Shown piece after piece: positions 34,942 through 43,390 of a stretch of DNA of 64,000 bases. The notes beneath the pieces were generated by a model. That model was not told the DNA's origin. It did no database searches and saw only the letters and a list, made by a program, of their open reading frames with translations. The first letter of the stretch is position 1; each line of letters opens with the position of its first letter. Source of the DNA: Rhizobium jaguaris (GTDB lineage Bacteria; Pseudomonadota; Alphaproteobacteria; Rhizobiales; Rhizobiaceae); NCBI RefSeq assembly GCF_003627755.1, contig NZ_CP032694.1, positions 2,037,501 through 2,101,500 of the forward strand, given 5' to 3'. Made by a program: the position numbers and the translations under genes.

Positions 34942-36143
34942 GCATCGCATATGAGGTCCCGGCCGAGCCGGGCATTGCCAGGCGCAACGCGTGGATACTC
35001 ACTGTTGCGCAGTCGTTCGGAGGCGCGAATGCCCCGATCGTCATCTCCCTCGGCGGCCTCGTCGGCCAGCAGCTCTCTCGCGACCCGGAGCTGATAACAC
35101 TGCCCGTCAGCCTGCTCAATCTCGGGCTGGCACTGGGGACGCTGCCAGCTGTCTTCGTCATGCGCAGGTTCGGTCGCCGGAGCGGCTATCTCCTTGGGAC
35201 GATGATCGGAATGGCCGCAGGTCTGGTCGCCGCGATGGGCATTGTCTTTTCGAGCTTTATGGTCTTCTGCCTGGGCACCTGCACGGCGGGCTTCTATTCG
35301 TCCTATGTCCAGAGCTACCGTTTCGCGGCTGCGGATAACACGTCGGGACCTCAGGCACAAAAGGCGATCGCCCGTGTCATGGTTGGCGGCCTGGTCGCCG
35401 CGATCATCGGCCCGCAGCTCGTCATCTGGACACGTGATGCGGTTCCCGGAATTTCCTTCGCTGGCAGCTTCCTGAGCCAGGCCGCTCTTGGCGCGCTTGC
35501 CTTTCCGGTCCTGTGGTTTCTTCGCTCGTCCTCGGTCCAGAAGATGGAGGGACAACACGTAGCGGAACGGCCGCTGCTGCAGATACTGACGTCGCGCCGA
35601 TATCTACTGGCCATCGCAACCGGCGTCGTTTCCTACGGCCTGATGACCTTCGTCATGACAGCCTCACCGATCGCGATGGTAGGACATGGTCACTCGATCG
35701 ACCAGGCGGCTCTGGGCATCCAGTGGCACATCCTCGCGATGTACGGGCCGAGCTTCGTGACCGGCCGTCTGATGGTGCGCTTCGGCAAAGAGCGCGTCGC
35801 CGCCGTCGGCCTCCTTCTTATTGGCAGTTCGGCCGCCGTCGCCCTTTCAGGATACGACGTTGCGCACTTCTGGGTTTCGCTCGTCCTGCTCGGCGTCGGC
35901 TGGAACTTCGGCTTCATCGGTGCAACGTCGATGGTCGCCGACTGCCACACGCCTGCCGAGCGAAGCAAGGTTCAGGGCGCGAATGACTTCCTGGTCTTCG
36001 GGACAGTAGCGTGCGCGTCGTTTTCGGCTGGATCGCTCCTACACAGTTCCGGGTGGGAAACGATCAACTGGATTGTGTTGCCTGCGGTAGCCTTGGTGTT
36101 GGTGCCGCTGGTGTGGCGAGCCGCTCGACCGAGGCTGGTCTAG
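34938..36143 (+). CDS. MFS transporter
   Basis: A 401-residue major facilitator superfamily carrier with about twelve membrane segments. The loop 2-3 motif is present in the form MRRFGRRSGYLLGTMIG (consensus GxLaDrxGrkxxl), and the second half has a matching MVRFGKERVAAVGLLL. It is the last gene of the SDR-cupin-amine oxidase operon, starting with ATGA overlap. It probably imports the substrate or exports the product of that pathway, or gives resistance to it. No terminator is visible; the next feature is a truncated frnE copy 44 bases further. Confidence 0.9.
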   Translation: MSIAYEVPAEPGIARRNAWILTVAQSFGGANAPIVISLGGLVGQQLSRDPELITLPVSLLNLGLALGTLPAVFVMRRFGRRSGYLLGTMIGMAAGLVAAMGIVFSSFMVFCLGTCTAGFYSSYVQSYRFAAADNTSGPQAQKAIARVMVGGLVAAIIGPQLVIWTRDAVPGISFAGSFLSQAALGALAFPVLWFLRSSSVQKMEGQHVAERPLLQILTSRRYLLAIATGVVSYGLMTFVMTASPIAMVGHGHSIDQAALGIQWHILAMYGPSFVTGRLMVRFGKERVAAVGLLLIGSSAAVALSGYDVAHFWVSLVLLGVGWNFGFIGATSMVADCHTPAERSKVQGANDFLVFGTVACASFSAGSLLHSSGWETINWIVLPAVALVLVPLVWRAARPRLV

Positions 36144-36244
36144 TTTTACGCCGGCGATGTCCGCTTGTGGTGAAACGGTCTCCAACTCTTTCAAGAAGCA
36201 GCCTGCCATTCGCTACGCAAGAGCTGGAAATCCGCAGGCGGTTA

Positions 36245-36547
36245 TCAATTCATCCCGGCCCGCGCCTCGGCCCTTCATTTTGGCGATGTCGCGCAGCGAC
36301 CCCGCCAGCACGTCCGGCGTTTGCGCGCCGCTGACGGCACATTGCTGGTCGAAGATGAAGAAGGGGACGCCGGTGACGCCGATCTTCTGGGCGGCGTCGA
36401 TTTCGCCGACGATGAGATCGCGGTCGGCATTGGAGGAGAGCAGGGTGGCGATGACGGAGCGGTCAAGCCCGGCTTTTTCGGCGATATCCAGCAGCACCGC
36501 GTGATCGCCGACATTCCGGCCTTTCTCGAAATTGGCCTTGAACAGGA
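36245..36547 (-). pseudogene. Truncated, frameshifted frnE (DsbA-family) 3' fragment
   Basis: This is a second copy of the C-terminal ~100 codons of the frnE gene at 39723-40394, at roughly 90% or more nucleotide identity by eye (for example VLLDIAEKAGLDRSVIATLL and KIGVTGVPFFIFDQQ). It lacks the N-terminal half with the CPWC active site. One extra C near 36271 shifts the frame just before the original stop (TGA at 36245-36247). Homology continues past the stop to about 36187. On its other side it is joined directly to an mfd 3' fragment, with only a CG shared at the joint. Confidence 0.85.
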
Positions 36548-36637
36548 CGTTTTCCTGACTCGCGATATGCCGACGCCGGAAAGCGGTTGCAGGGCCTCGC
36601 AGCCGTCATGACGCAGCTTGCGGAACTTGCTAAGTAG
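36548..36637 (+). pseudogene. mfd 3' end fragment (last ~29 codons)
   Basis: This stretch corresponds to the last 29 codons and stop of mfd (VFLTRDMPTPE ... RLQGLAAVMTQLAELAK when one missing A is restored in GAAAG). It differs from the intact mfd end at 31220-31309 at about 20 of 90 positions, so it is not a recent copy of the local gene but a homologue of distinct origin. It has no start codon and cannot be expressed on its own. It marks the left edge of the second cassette of the island. Confidence 0.85.
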
Positions 36638-36733
36638 AAATAAGCGGTATCATGTGGCAAATGCCACTAGGAGAGCTTGAGGCGGCTCGCCGCTGACCTT
36701 CGTGCTCCCGTCATGAATTTTTTTCCGCAGTCC

Positions 36734-36760
36734 TGTCGATTCCGAGAGTCCTCATTCGTC
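36734..36760 (+). promoter_or_regulatory. Putative ECF42-type promoter of the YciI-sigma operon
   Basis: TGTCGA (36734-36739) and CGTC (36757-36760) are 17 bases apart, 39 bases before the yciI-like ATG. They match the -35/-10 pattern I recall as published for ECF42 sigma factors (TGTCGA and CGA/TC). This implies that the sigma factor encoded two genes downstream activates its own operon. Confidence 0.55.
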
Positions 36761-36798
36761 GTGTGGATCGCATCAACCCCAATCAAGGAGAAAGACCA

Positions 36799-37203
36799 AT
36801 GCGTTTTATGATGCTCATGATCCCCGGCGGATATGCGTCGGCAGCGCCCGATGCCATGCCGAGCGCCGAGGCGGTGGCTGCAATGATGAAATACAATGAG
36901 GAGCTGAAGAAGGCCGGTGTGCTGCTGGCGCTGGAAGGCCTGCACCCGCCGGCTTCTGGTGCCAGGGTCAGCTTCAAGGGCGGAAAGCCGACGGTCGTCG
37001 ATGGTCCTTTCGCCGAAGTCAAGGAAGTGTTGGGCGGCTATTGGATGATCGACGTCCGCTCGCGCGACGAGGCTATCGAGTGGGCACGCCGCTGCCCGGC
37101 TTCGGAAAATGACGTGATCGAGATTCGCCGCGTCCACGAGATGAGCGAATTCCCCGAGGACGTCCAGAAGGCGGCGGAAGGCTTCAGTGAGCTGAAGGGG
37201 TGA
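36799..37203 (+). CDS. YciI family (DGPF-type) protein
   Basis: A 134-residue protein of the YciI/DGPF superfamily, a small ferredoxin-like alpha/beta fold. The naming motif is present as VVDGPFAEVKEVLGGYWMID, and the Met-rich start is MRFMMLMIPGG. Such proteins are regularly encoded beside ECF42 sigma factors and are thought to act with them in stress responses; their chemistry is unknown. The ATG at 36799 is preceded by AAGGAG with an eight-base gap. The stop overlaps the sigma factor start (GTGA). A probable ECF42 promoter lies just upstream. Confidence 0.9.
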   Translation: MRFMMLMIPGGYASAAPDAMPSAEAVAAMMKYNEELKKAGVLLALEGLHPPASGARVSFKGGKPTVVDGPFAEVKEVLGGYWMIDVRSRDEAIEWARRCPASENDVIEIRRVHEMSEFPEDVQKAAEGFSELKG

Positions 37204-38462
37204 CCGATACCGGTGCCATCGAAGCGGTCTGGCGGATCGAGCAGCCGAAGCTCGCCGCCAGGCTAACTCGATTGTTGCGCGACGTCGGCTTGGCCGAAGA
37301 GATCACACAAGATGCCTTTGTGCTGGCCCTGGAACGCTGGCCGCGGGATGGTATTCCGCGCAACCCGGCGGCCTGGCTGACCCAAGTCGCCAAGAATCGG
37401 GCACTCGACCGACTGCGCCGCACGACGCTGATCGACGGTAAGCACCGCGAACTGAAGATCGACCTGAACGAACTGGAACGTGCGACACCCGATATTGAGG
37501 CTGCTCTCGACGAGGACATCGACGACGACCTGTTGCGGCTGATTTTCACCGCCTGCCATCCAGTGCTGCCAGCCGAGCAACGCGCCGCCCTCGCTTTGCG
37601 CCTGCTCGGCGGTCTATCCACATCCGAGATCGCCCGCGCCTTCCTAATGCCTGAAGTCACCATTGCCCAACGCATCGTGCGCGCTAAACGGACCTTGCGG
37701 GATGCCGCCATTTCGTTCGAAACCCCGCGTGGTGAAGAGCGGCGGGAACGCCTCGGCGCCGTGCTGGAAGTGGTCTATCTGGTCTTTAATGAGGGTTATG
37801 TGGCAACGGAGGGGCCGCACTGGCTGCGCGCCGATCTCTGCGGCGAGGCCCTGCGCCTGGGTCGCTCGCTGACAGCGCTGATGCCGGAGGAATCCGAGGT
37901 GCAGGGATTGATGGCGCTGATGGAGTTGCATGCCTCGCGCTTTGCCGCCCGTACCGACAAAACAGGCAATCCGATCCTGCTGCTCGACCAGGACCGCAGT
38001 CGCTGGAACTGGTCGCTGATCCGGCGCGGCCTCGACGGCTTGAACCGCGCGATGACGCTGACTCCGACGCCCGGCCCCTATTTGTTGCAGGCGATGATCG
38101 CGGCCGGCCATGCCCGCGCGGTGACGGCGGCCGATACCGACTGGATCGCTATCGCCGCGTGTTATCAGGCGCTGGCATTGACGGCGCCTTCGCCGATCGT
38201 CGAGATCAACCGGGCAGTGGCGGTCGGCATGGCGTTCGGGCCTGCCCAGGGCCTCGCCATTGTCGACGCGCTGAGAGACGAACCGCGCTTGAACGGGTCG
38301 CATCTGCTCCCCACGGTGCGCGGCGATCTCTTAGAGAAGTTGGGACGAACCGCGGAAGCGCGCGCCGAGTTCCTTCGTGCCGCCGAATTGACCGGCAATG
38401 ACAGAGAGCGAGCTTTGTTGCTTGCTCGCGCCAATCCGTCCAGCCCCCAGCGTGGCGCTTAA
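37200..38462 (+). CDS. ECF42-group RNA polymerase sigma factor
   Basis: A 420-residue sigma-70 family protein, much longer than normal ECF factors (about 180-200 residues) because of a large C-terminal extension, the hallmark of the ECF42 group. Region 2 is LLRDVGLAEEITQDAFVLAL to WLTQVAKNRALDRLRR; region 4 is GLSTSEIARAFLMPEVTIAQ then RIVRAKRTLRDA. The extension (about residue 185 on) has the conserved LEVVYLVFNEGYVATEGPHW and helical TPR-like repeats (EINRAVAVGMAFGPAQGLAI; LGRTAEARAEFLRAAELTGN). No anti-sigma factor is adjacent, as usual for this group; the extension probably controls activity. It is co-translated with the DGPF protein. Confidence 0.93.
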   Translation: MTDTGAIEAVWRIEQPKLAARLTRLLRDVGLAEEITQDAFVLALERWPRDGIPRNPAAWLTQVAKNRALDRLRRTTLIDGKHRELKIDLNELERATPDIEAALDEDIDDDLLRLIFTACHPVLPAEQRAALALRLLGGLSTSEIARAFLMPEVTIAQRIVRAKRTLRDAAISFETPRGEERRERLGAVLEVVYLVFNEGYVATEGPHWLRADLCGEALRLGRSLTALMPEESEVQGLMALMELHASRFAARTDKTGNPILLLDQDRSRWNWSLIRRGLDGLNRAMTLTPTPGPYLLQAMIAAGHARAVTAADTDWIAIAACYQALALTAPSPIVEINRAVAVGMAFGPAQGLAIVDALRDEPRLNGSHLLPTVRGDLLEKLGRTAEARAEFLRAAELTGNDRERALLLARANPSSPQRGA

Positions 38463-38644
38463 GAGCATCGAACCACGAACATCCGGTCGGCTTAATGCTC
38501 ACGCAAGGACGGCATTCAAAGCGGACACATCCATGCTCACGATGTAATGATGGGTGCGCGAGATTTCGCGGGAGACGCTCAGGTTGTTTCGCGTTATGAA
38601 GAGTGAACTACAGATCTCGCCCTTCAGACACTGAGGTCCCTCAT

Positions 38645-39625
38645 ATGGCTTTGAAAATCCTTTTCATTGGCGGCACCGGTCAAATCTCATACCCATGCGT
38701 CGAGCGCGCTGTTGCACGGGGCCATCATGTCAGCGTCTACAACCGCGGCTTGAGAGGCGATCCGTTGCATGCGGGGGTGACCTCGATCGTCGGCGAGCTT
38801 GGTTCGGCCGCCTATGCGGATCTCGCCAAGGCCAATTATGACGTTGTCTGCCAGTTCATCGCTTTCACGCCCGACCAGGTCGCGCGCGACATCGAGGTGT
38901 TTGCGGGCCACTGCGGCCAATACATCTTCATCTCCTCAGCCTCGGTCTATGAAAAGCCGGCGCGCCATTATGTCATTACCGAACAGACGCCGGCGATCAA
39001 CCCCTACTGGCCCTACAGCCAGGCCAAGATTGCCTGCGAAGAGTTGCTCAGAAAGTCCGAGAATTTAGCCTGGACAATCGTCCGCCCTAGCCACACCGTT
39101 CGCACGGGCCTGCCCATCATGATGGGCGACAGCGACGTCATGGCGAGACGCATGCTGGACGGCGAGCCCACCATCGTAGCGGGCGACGGCCGCACACCCT
39201 GGACACTGACCCGCTCAGTCGACTTCGCAGTACCTTTCGTCGGGCTTTTCAGCAAGCAGGCGGCGCTTAGCGAGATTTTCCATATCACTTCCGATCGTGC
39301 GCATATCTGGGATGATATTCAAAAGACGATCGCCAGGATGCTAGGCGTGGAGGCCAAGATCGTCCACGTACCGACGGACACCCTGATCAAGTACAATCCG
39401 GATTGGGTGGGTCCCCTAGTCGGCGACAAGGCCTGGACTGCGATCTTCGACAATTCGAAGGTCAAGAGCGTGGCGGGCGACTTCACCTGCGCCGAGAGCC
39501 TGGATGAAATCCTGGCGGAACCGATCATGCACCTCAAGCAGCGCATGGCCAAAAGCCGTCCGCCTAAGGGTGAACTCGATGCTCTGGTCGATAGGATTTG
39601 CGCCGCGCAAAGCGCTCTCGGCTAA
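38645..39625 (+). CDS. NAD-dependent epimerase/dehydratase family protein
   Basis: A 326-residue Rossmann protein of the extended SDR class. The nucleotide-binding start is KILFIGGTGQISYPCVERAV. The catalytic Tyr/Lys pair is replaced or shifted: NPYWPYSQAKIACEELL contains Y-S-Q-A-K, consistent with YxxxK. FISSASVYEKPARHY supplies the Ser region. It resembles sugar-nucleotide epimerases and chloroplast CSP41-like proteins; the substrate is unknown. I chose the ATG at 38645, giving the typical N-terminus; 14 extra codons are open upstream. It lies 182 bases after the sigma factor and may be its target, or part of cassette B only by proximity. Confidence 0.85.
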   Translation: MALKILFIGGTGQISYPCVERAVARGHHVSVYNRGLRGDPLHAGVTSIVGELGSAAYADLAKANYDVVCQFIAFTPDQVARDIEVFAGHCGQYIFISSASVYEKPARHYVITEQTPAINPYWPYSQAKIACEELLRKSENLAWTIVRPSHTVRTGLPIMMGDSDVMARRMLDGEPTIVAGDGRTPWTLTRSVDFAVPFVGLFSKQAALSEIFHITSDRAHIWDDIQKTIARMLGVEAKIVHVPTDTLIKYNPDWVGPLVGDKAWTAIFDNSKVKSVAGDFTCAESLDEILAEPIMHLKQRMAKSRPPKGELDALVDRICAAQSALG

Positions 39626-39638
39626 GCAGGTCCCTTGA

Positions 39639-39671
39639 GGATCGGCGACACTGAACGGTCGCCAATCCTTT
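39639..39671 (+). terminator. Intrinsic terminator after the epimerase gene
   Basis: GGAT-C-GGCGAC pairs with GTCGCC-A-ATCC around an eight-base loop, with one mismatch, followed by TTT. It lies 14 bases after the epimerase stop and before the minus-strand frnE. Confidence 0.65.
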
Positions 39672-39722
39672 CAAGAAATGGCCTGTGGCATCGGCTGTAC
39701 AACGGCGGAAATAAGCAGGCGC

Positions 39723-40394
39723 TCAGTTCATCCCCGCCCGCGCCTCGGCCTTCATCTTGGCAATGTCGCGCAGCGCGCCCGCCAGTACATCCGGCGTCTG
39801 CGCCCCGCTGACGGCATATTGCTGGTCGAAGATGAAGAAGGGCACGCCGGTGACGCCGATCTTCTGAGCGGCGTCGATTTCGCCGACGATAAGATCGCGG
39901 TCGGCATTGGAGGAGAGCAGCGTGGCGACGACGGAGCGGTCAAGCCCGGCCTTTTCGGCAATATCCAGCAGCACGGCGTGATCGCCGACATTGCGGCCTT
40001 CCTCGAAATTGGCCTTGAACAGGGCGCTCACCACCTTTTCCTGCTTCTCACGGTCCTCGGTTCCCGCCCATTGGATGAGGCGATGTGCGTCAAGCGTATT
40101 CGGGCCGATCTTTATGGCTTCGAAATCGAAGTTGATACCCACTTCGCGACCGAGATCGGTCAGCATCTTGTGCCCCTGCGCGACACGCTCCGCGCCGCCA
40201 AGCTTCTGCTCAAGCGCCTTCTTCTGGTCGACGCCCTCCGGTGGATAGTCGGGGTTGAGGCGATAGGGCCGCCAGTTGATGTCGACGCCCACTTCATCCT
40301 GCACCTCGGCGATCGCCAGCTCCAGTCGGGCTTTGCCGAGATAGCACCACGGACAAACGACGTCCGAGACGATATCGATCGTGATGCGTTCCAT
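39723..40394 (-). CDS. frnE: DsbA family oxidoreductase FrnE-like
   Basis: A 223-residue thioredoxin-fold protein of the FrnE/2-hydroxychromene-2-carboxylate isomerase branch. The active-site motif CPWC is near the N-terminus (VSDVVCPWCYLGKARLELA). The helical insertion and the C-terminal cis-Pro strand (GVTGVPFFIFDQQYAVSGAQ) are typical. It has no signal peptide, so it is a cytoplasmic disulfide oxidoreductase-like protein, in FrnE-type proteins linked to oxidative stress. It is the intact copy; a 3' fragment of a closely related allele lies at 36245-36547. It is on the same strand as the downstream-numbered binding-protein gene, 110 bases away. Confidence 0.92.
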   Translation of the reverse strand: MERITIDIVSDVVCPWCYLGKARLELAIAEVQDEVGVDINWRPYRLNPDYPPEGVDQKKALEQKLGGAERVAQGHKMLTDLGREVGINFDFEAIKIGPNTLDAHRLIQWAGTEDREKQEKVVSALFKANFEEGRNVGDHAVLLDIAEKAGLDRSVVATLLSSNADRDLIVGEIDAAQKIGVTGVPFFIFDQQYAVSGAQTPDVLAGALRDIAKMKAEARAGMN

Positions 40395-40504
40395 GGCTCA
40401 ATCCTTCCGATCTATTGGGGTTCAAGGTGCCATCTAGGCCTTTGGGCTGACCGCTTCAACCGGTTACCGAAAAGGAACCGGTAACATTTGACGGCGGAGG
40501 CGCC

Positions 40505-42313
40505 TTATTGCACCGATGCATCCCACCAGACGGGCAACTGATAGCCATAAAGCGGCAGAACATCGGGATGAGCGATGCGGCTGCGCCGCGCCACCCATTG
40601 CTGGTCGATATGATAGAGCGGCACGAGATAATAGCCCGAGATCAGAATGCGGTCGAAGGAGCGGACAGCGTCGCGAAAATCCTCGGCCGAATGGGCCGTC
40701 AGGAAATGCGAGATCAGCGTATCGACATCTGGGTCGGCGATGCCGGCGTAATTGAAGCTGCCTGGCGCCTTGGCGGCGGCCGATCCCCATCGCCCAAGCT
40801 GCTCCGTGCCGGGCGAAAGAGAGGAAGGATAGGCTTTCAGGATCATGTCGTAATCGTAGCTTGCCGTCCGCAGCTGATATTGCGAATCGTCGACCGTGCG
40901 GATCGTCACCGCGATGCCAAGGAGCGCCAGGGATCGGCGATAGGCGATGGCGATACGTTCCTGGTCGGCATTCTGCGTCATGATCTCGAAGCTGAGTTGG
41001 CGCCCGGCGCTATCGACCATCTTTTCGCCCCGGATCGTGTAGCCGCCTTCCTTGAGCAGATCCACAGCCTTGCGCAGGATAGCGCGGTCGCGACCAGAAC
41101 CGTCGCTGACGGGCAGCCTGTAGGTGCCATCAAGCACATCACGATCGATGCGATCTTTGATCGGGCCTAGCATGGTAAGTTCGTGCGCATCCGCGGGCAC
41201 CCCGAGCGAGGAAAGATCAGAGTTCTGCCAATAACTCTGCGTGCGCGTATAGGCGCCCGACGAGAGATTGCGGTTGACCCATTCGAAATCGAAGGCCAGC
41301 GCCAGGCCCTGCCGCACCTTTTTGTCGGAAAAGATCGGCCGGCGCGTGTTGAAGACGAAACCGAACATGCCGCTCGGCAGTCTCGGCGTGAAAACCTCCT
41401 TGACGATGGCGCCGGAGGTGACGGCAGGGAAATCATAGGCCTGCTGCCAATGGCCAGGGCTACCGTCGGGATAGACGTCGATATCGCCCTTCTTGAACGA
41501 CTCGAACAGCGTGGCCTCCTGCAGGAAATAGGTGACCGATATCTCGTCGTAATTGTCGACGCCGACTTTCGCGGGAATATCCTTGCCCCAATAACCAGGA
41601 TCGCGCTGGTAGATGATGCGTTGACCTGGATCGACGCTCTTGACCTTGTAGGGCCCGGAGCCGACTGGAATGGCGAGCGTGGTCCGTTCGAAAGTCTCGG
41701 GATCGATGATGTGTTTCGGCAGAATCGGCAGCATGGCGATAATCAGCGGCGTTTCGCGATTCGCCTTTTCGTTGAAATGAATCAAGACGCCATGCTCGCC
41801 GACCTTCTCCATCTTGCCGACACCTTTCAGCGGAGATGAAAGGTTTGGGCGACCCTTGTCGCGCAAGAGCTGGAAGGTGAAGATCACATCTTCCGGCGTC
41901 ACTGGTTGTCCGTCCGACCACTTGGCCTTCGGATTGAGGTTGAACTGGATGAAGCTGCGGCTGTCGTCCCATTCCACCGTCTGCGCCAGCAGTCCATAGA
42001 GCGTAAAGGGCTCGTCGCTCGAGCGTTGCATCAGCGACTCGTAGACGAGATTGCCGTAGGCCGGGTCCCACATGCCGCGCGCCGTGGTGCCCATACTTTT
42101 CAGAATGAAAGGATTGAGATTGTCGAAGGTACCGACGACACCATAGTTGATATGTCCGCCCTTTTTGACGCTGGGATTGACGTAGGTGAAATGCGCATAA
42201 TCCGCCGGTAAGGCAGGATCGCCATGCATTGCGATACCATAGAGCGGCTGAGCAATTGCCGCGCTGCAGAATGTTGAGAAGAACAGGAAAATAGCGATCC
42301 GGAGCGCTCGCAT
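40505..42313 (-). CDS. YejA-like extracellular solute-binding protein (family 5)
   Basis: A 602-residue periplasmic peptide-binding protein, close in length to E. coli YejA, which binds oligopeptides and microcin C. The signal peptide is MRALRIAIFLFFSTFCSAAIA. Family 5 features include ISVTYFLQEATLFESFKKGD, PKAKWSDGQPVTPEDVIFTF and GSGPYKVKSVDPGQRIIYQR. No yejB, yejE or yejF permease/ATPase genes are adjacent, so it must work with a transporter encoded elsewhere or be an orphan. It lies upstream of frnE on the same strand; a hairpin without T-run (40463-40485) separates them. Confidence 0.88.
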   Translation of the reverse strand: MRALRIAIFLFFSTFCSAAIAQPLYGIAMHGDPALPADYAHFTYVNPSVKKGGHINYGVVGTFDNLNPFILKSMGTTARGMWDPAYGNLVYESLMQRSSDEPFTLYGLLAQTVEWDDSRSFIQFNLNPKAKWSDGQPVTPEDVIFTFQLLRDKGRPNLSSPLKGVGKMEKVGEHGVLIHFNEKANRETPLIIAMLPILPKHIIDPETFERTTLAIPVGSGPYKVKSVDPGQRIIYQRDPGYWGKDIPAKVGVDNYDEISVTYFLQEATLFESFKKGDIDVYPDGSPGHWQQAYDFPAVTSGAIVKEVFTPRLPSGMFGFVFNTRRPIFSDKKVRQGLALAFDFEWVNRNLSSGAYTRTQSYWQNSDLSSLGVPADAHELTMLGPIKDRIDRDVLDGTYRLPVSDGSGRDRAILRKAVDLLKEGGYTIRGEKMVDSAGRQLSFEIMTQNADQERIAIAYRRSLALLGIAVTIRTVDDSQYQLRTASYDYDMILKAYPSSLSPGTEQLGRWGSAAAKAPGSFNYAGIADPDVDTLISHFLTAHSAEDFRDAVRSFDRILISGYYLVPLYHIDQQWVARRSRIAHPDVLPLYGYQLPVWWDASVQ

Positions 42314-42580
42314 GGCATCCTTTCCGGTAAGGGGGCACGATTCTGCGGAACCTTATCACGACAGTGCCGAATCCAACACGCAACCAGGGGAATTCTTAGG
42401 TCTCGACAGAAAAGACCAAAGAAACGCTGGATATCCTCGCCTGTGCGATGTAACAGGGGTGCCGGGTTTCTCGGGTCATGCATTTGCCTTAATCTTTCGA
42501 CAGGTGGACGGCAGTTTGACCCGATTGGCATGGGGCGGCAGGCTGTCGTCCCGCATCGGATTTCAGGAGGCGCTTTCGCT

Positions 42581-43240
42581 ATGATGTTCAAGACTGACAA
42601 CAAAATGCGGGCAGGACTTTCTGCTCTGGCTCTTATGATCGGTGCAGCGCTTCCGGCTGCTGCTTTCGCTCAGGATGCCTCAGACGCAGCTCCTGCTGAT
42701 GGTGGTGGCAACGCCGCTCAGCCGCGCCTCGGCTGGTACAAGACCTGCACCAAGCAGGACGATGCCGATATCTGCATCGTTCAGAACCTGATCATGGCCA
42801 ACAACGGCCAGTTGGTGACCGCAGTCGGCCTCATCTCCATCGACGGCAAGGTCAACCGCAAGATCCTGCAGATTTCCGTTCCGACCGCACGTCTGATCGC
42901 TCCGGGCATCACCATGCAGGTCGACGGCGGCAAGGGCCAGAAGATCGACTACGCTGTCTGCCTGCCGGACAAGTGCACTGCCGAAGTGCCGCTGACCGAC
43001 GCGATGATCGCGGCTCTGAAGAAGGGCACTGACGTGACCTTCACCTCGATCAACTTCCGTCGCGCCCCGAACCCGATCAAGATCTCGCTCGACGGTTTCG
43101 GCGCAGCCTATGACGGCGCAGCGATCTCCGATTCGAAGCTGGCCGAGAGCCAGAAGAGCCTGCAGGACAGCATGCAGAAAAAGGCTGAAGAAGCCCGCAA
43201 GAAGCTGGAAGACGCCCAGAAGGCCGCCAAGCAGCAGTAA
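42581..43240 (+). CDS. Invasion associated locus B (IalB) family protein
   Basis: A 219-residue exported protein of the IalB family, named from Bartonella but common in free-living and symbiotic Rhizobiales. The signal peptide is in MRAGLSALALMIGAALPAAA followed by FAQ. The IalB core shows the cysteine pattern WYKTCTKQDDADICIVQN and YAVCLPDKCTAEVPL, which probably forms disulfides. The C-terminus is a charged, coiled-coil-like tail (SMQKKAEEARKKLEDAQKAA). AGGAGG lies ten bases before the first of two tandem ATGs. It is monocistronic, ending in a strong terminator. The molecular role is unknown; an envelope function is inferred. Confidence 0.9.
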   Translation: MMFKTDNKMRAGLSALALMIGAALPAAAFAQDASDAAPADGGGNAAQPRLGWYKTCTKQDDADICIVQNLIMANNGQLVTAVGLISIDGKVNRKILQISVPTARLIAPGITMQVDGGKGQKIDYAVCLPDKCTAEVPLTDAMIAALKKGTDVTFTSINFRRAPNPIKISLDGFGAAYDGAAISDSKLAESQKSLQDSMQKKAEEARKKLEDAQKAAKQQ

Positions 43241-43265
43241 GTTGCGACGCTTTCAAGATTTCATG

Positions 43266-43294
43266 AAAAAGCCCGGCTTCGCGCCGGGCTTTTT
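43266..43294 (+). terminator. Intrinsic terminator of the IalB-family gene
   Basis: A 12-bp stem AAAAAGCCCGGC/GCCGGGCTTTTT with loop TTCGC and a T-run lies 25 bases after the stop. Confidence 0.95.
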
Positions 43295-43337
43295 CATTGT
43301 TGCCGTATGTCCAAAAACATGAAGGCCAGAAACACGA

Positions 43338-43366
43338 AAGGGAAGACGTTGGGAGCGTCTTCCCTT
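43338..43366 (-). terminator. Terminator of hspQ
   Basis: An 11-bp stem AAGGGAAGACG/CGTCTTCCCTT with a seven-base loop lies 25 bases past the hspQ stop on the minus strand. The T-tract is short (CCCTTTCG). The stem sequence is the same as that of the terminator at 401-432. Confidence 0.7.
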
Positions 43367-43390
43367 CGAAAACTTGCATGAAATTGATGC

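Noticed and set aside
36213..36497. 94-codon frame as a functional DsbA-like gene
   Set aside because: It lacks the CPWC half of the protein, is frameshifted near its end, and is fused to an mfd fragment; it is a remnant.
40463..40485. Hairpin GTTACCG/CGGTAAC between the YejA-like gene and frnE as a terminator
   Set aside because: No T-run follows on either strand, so a terminator call is not justified.
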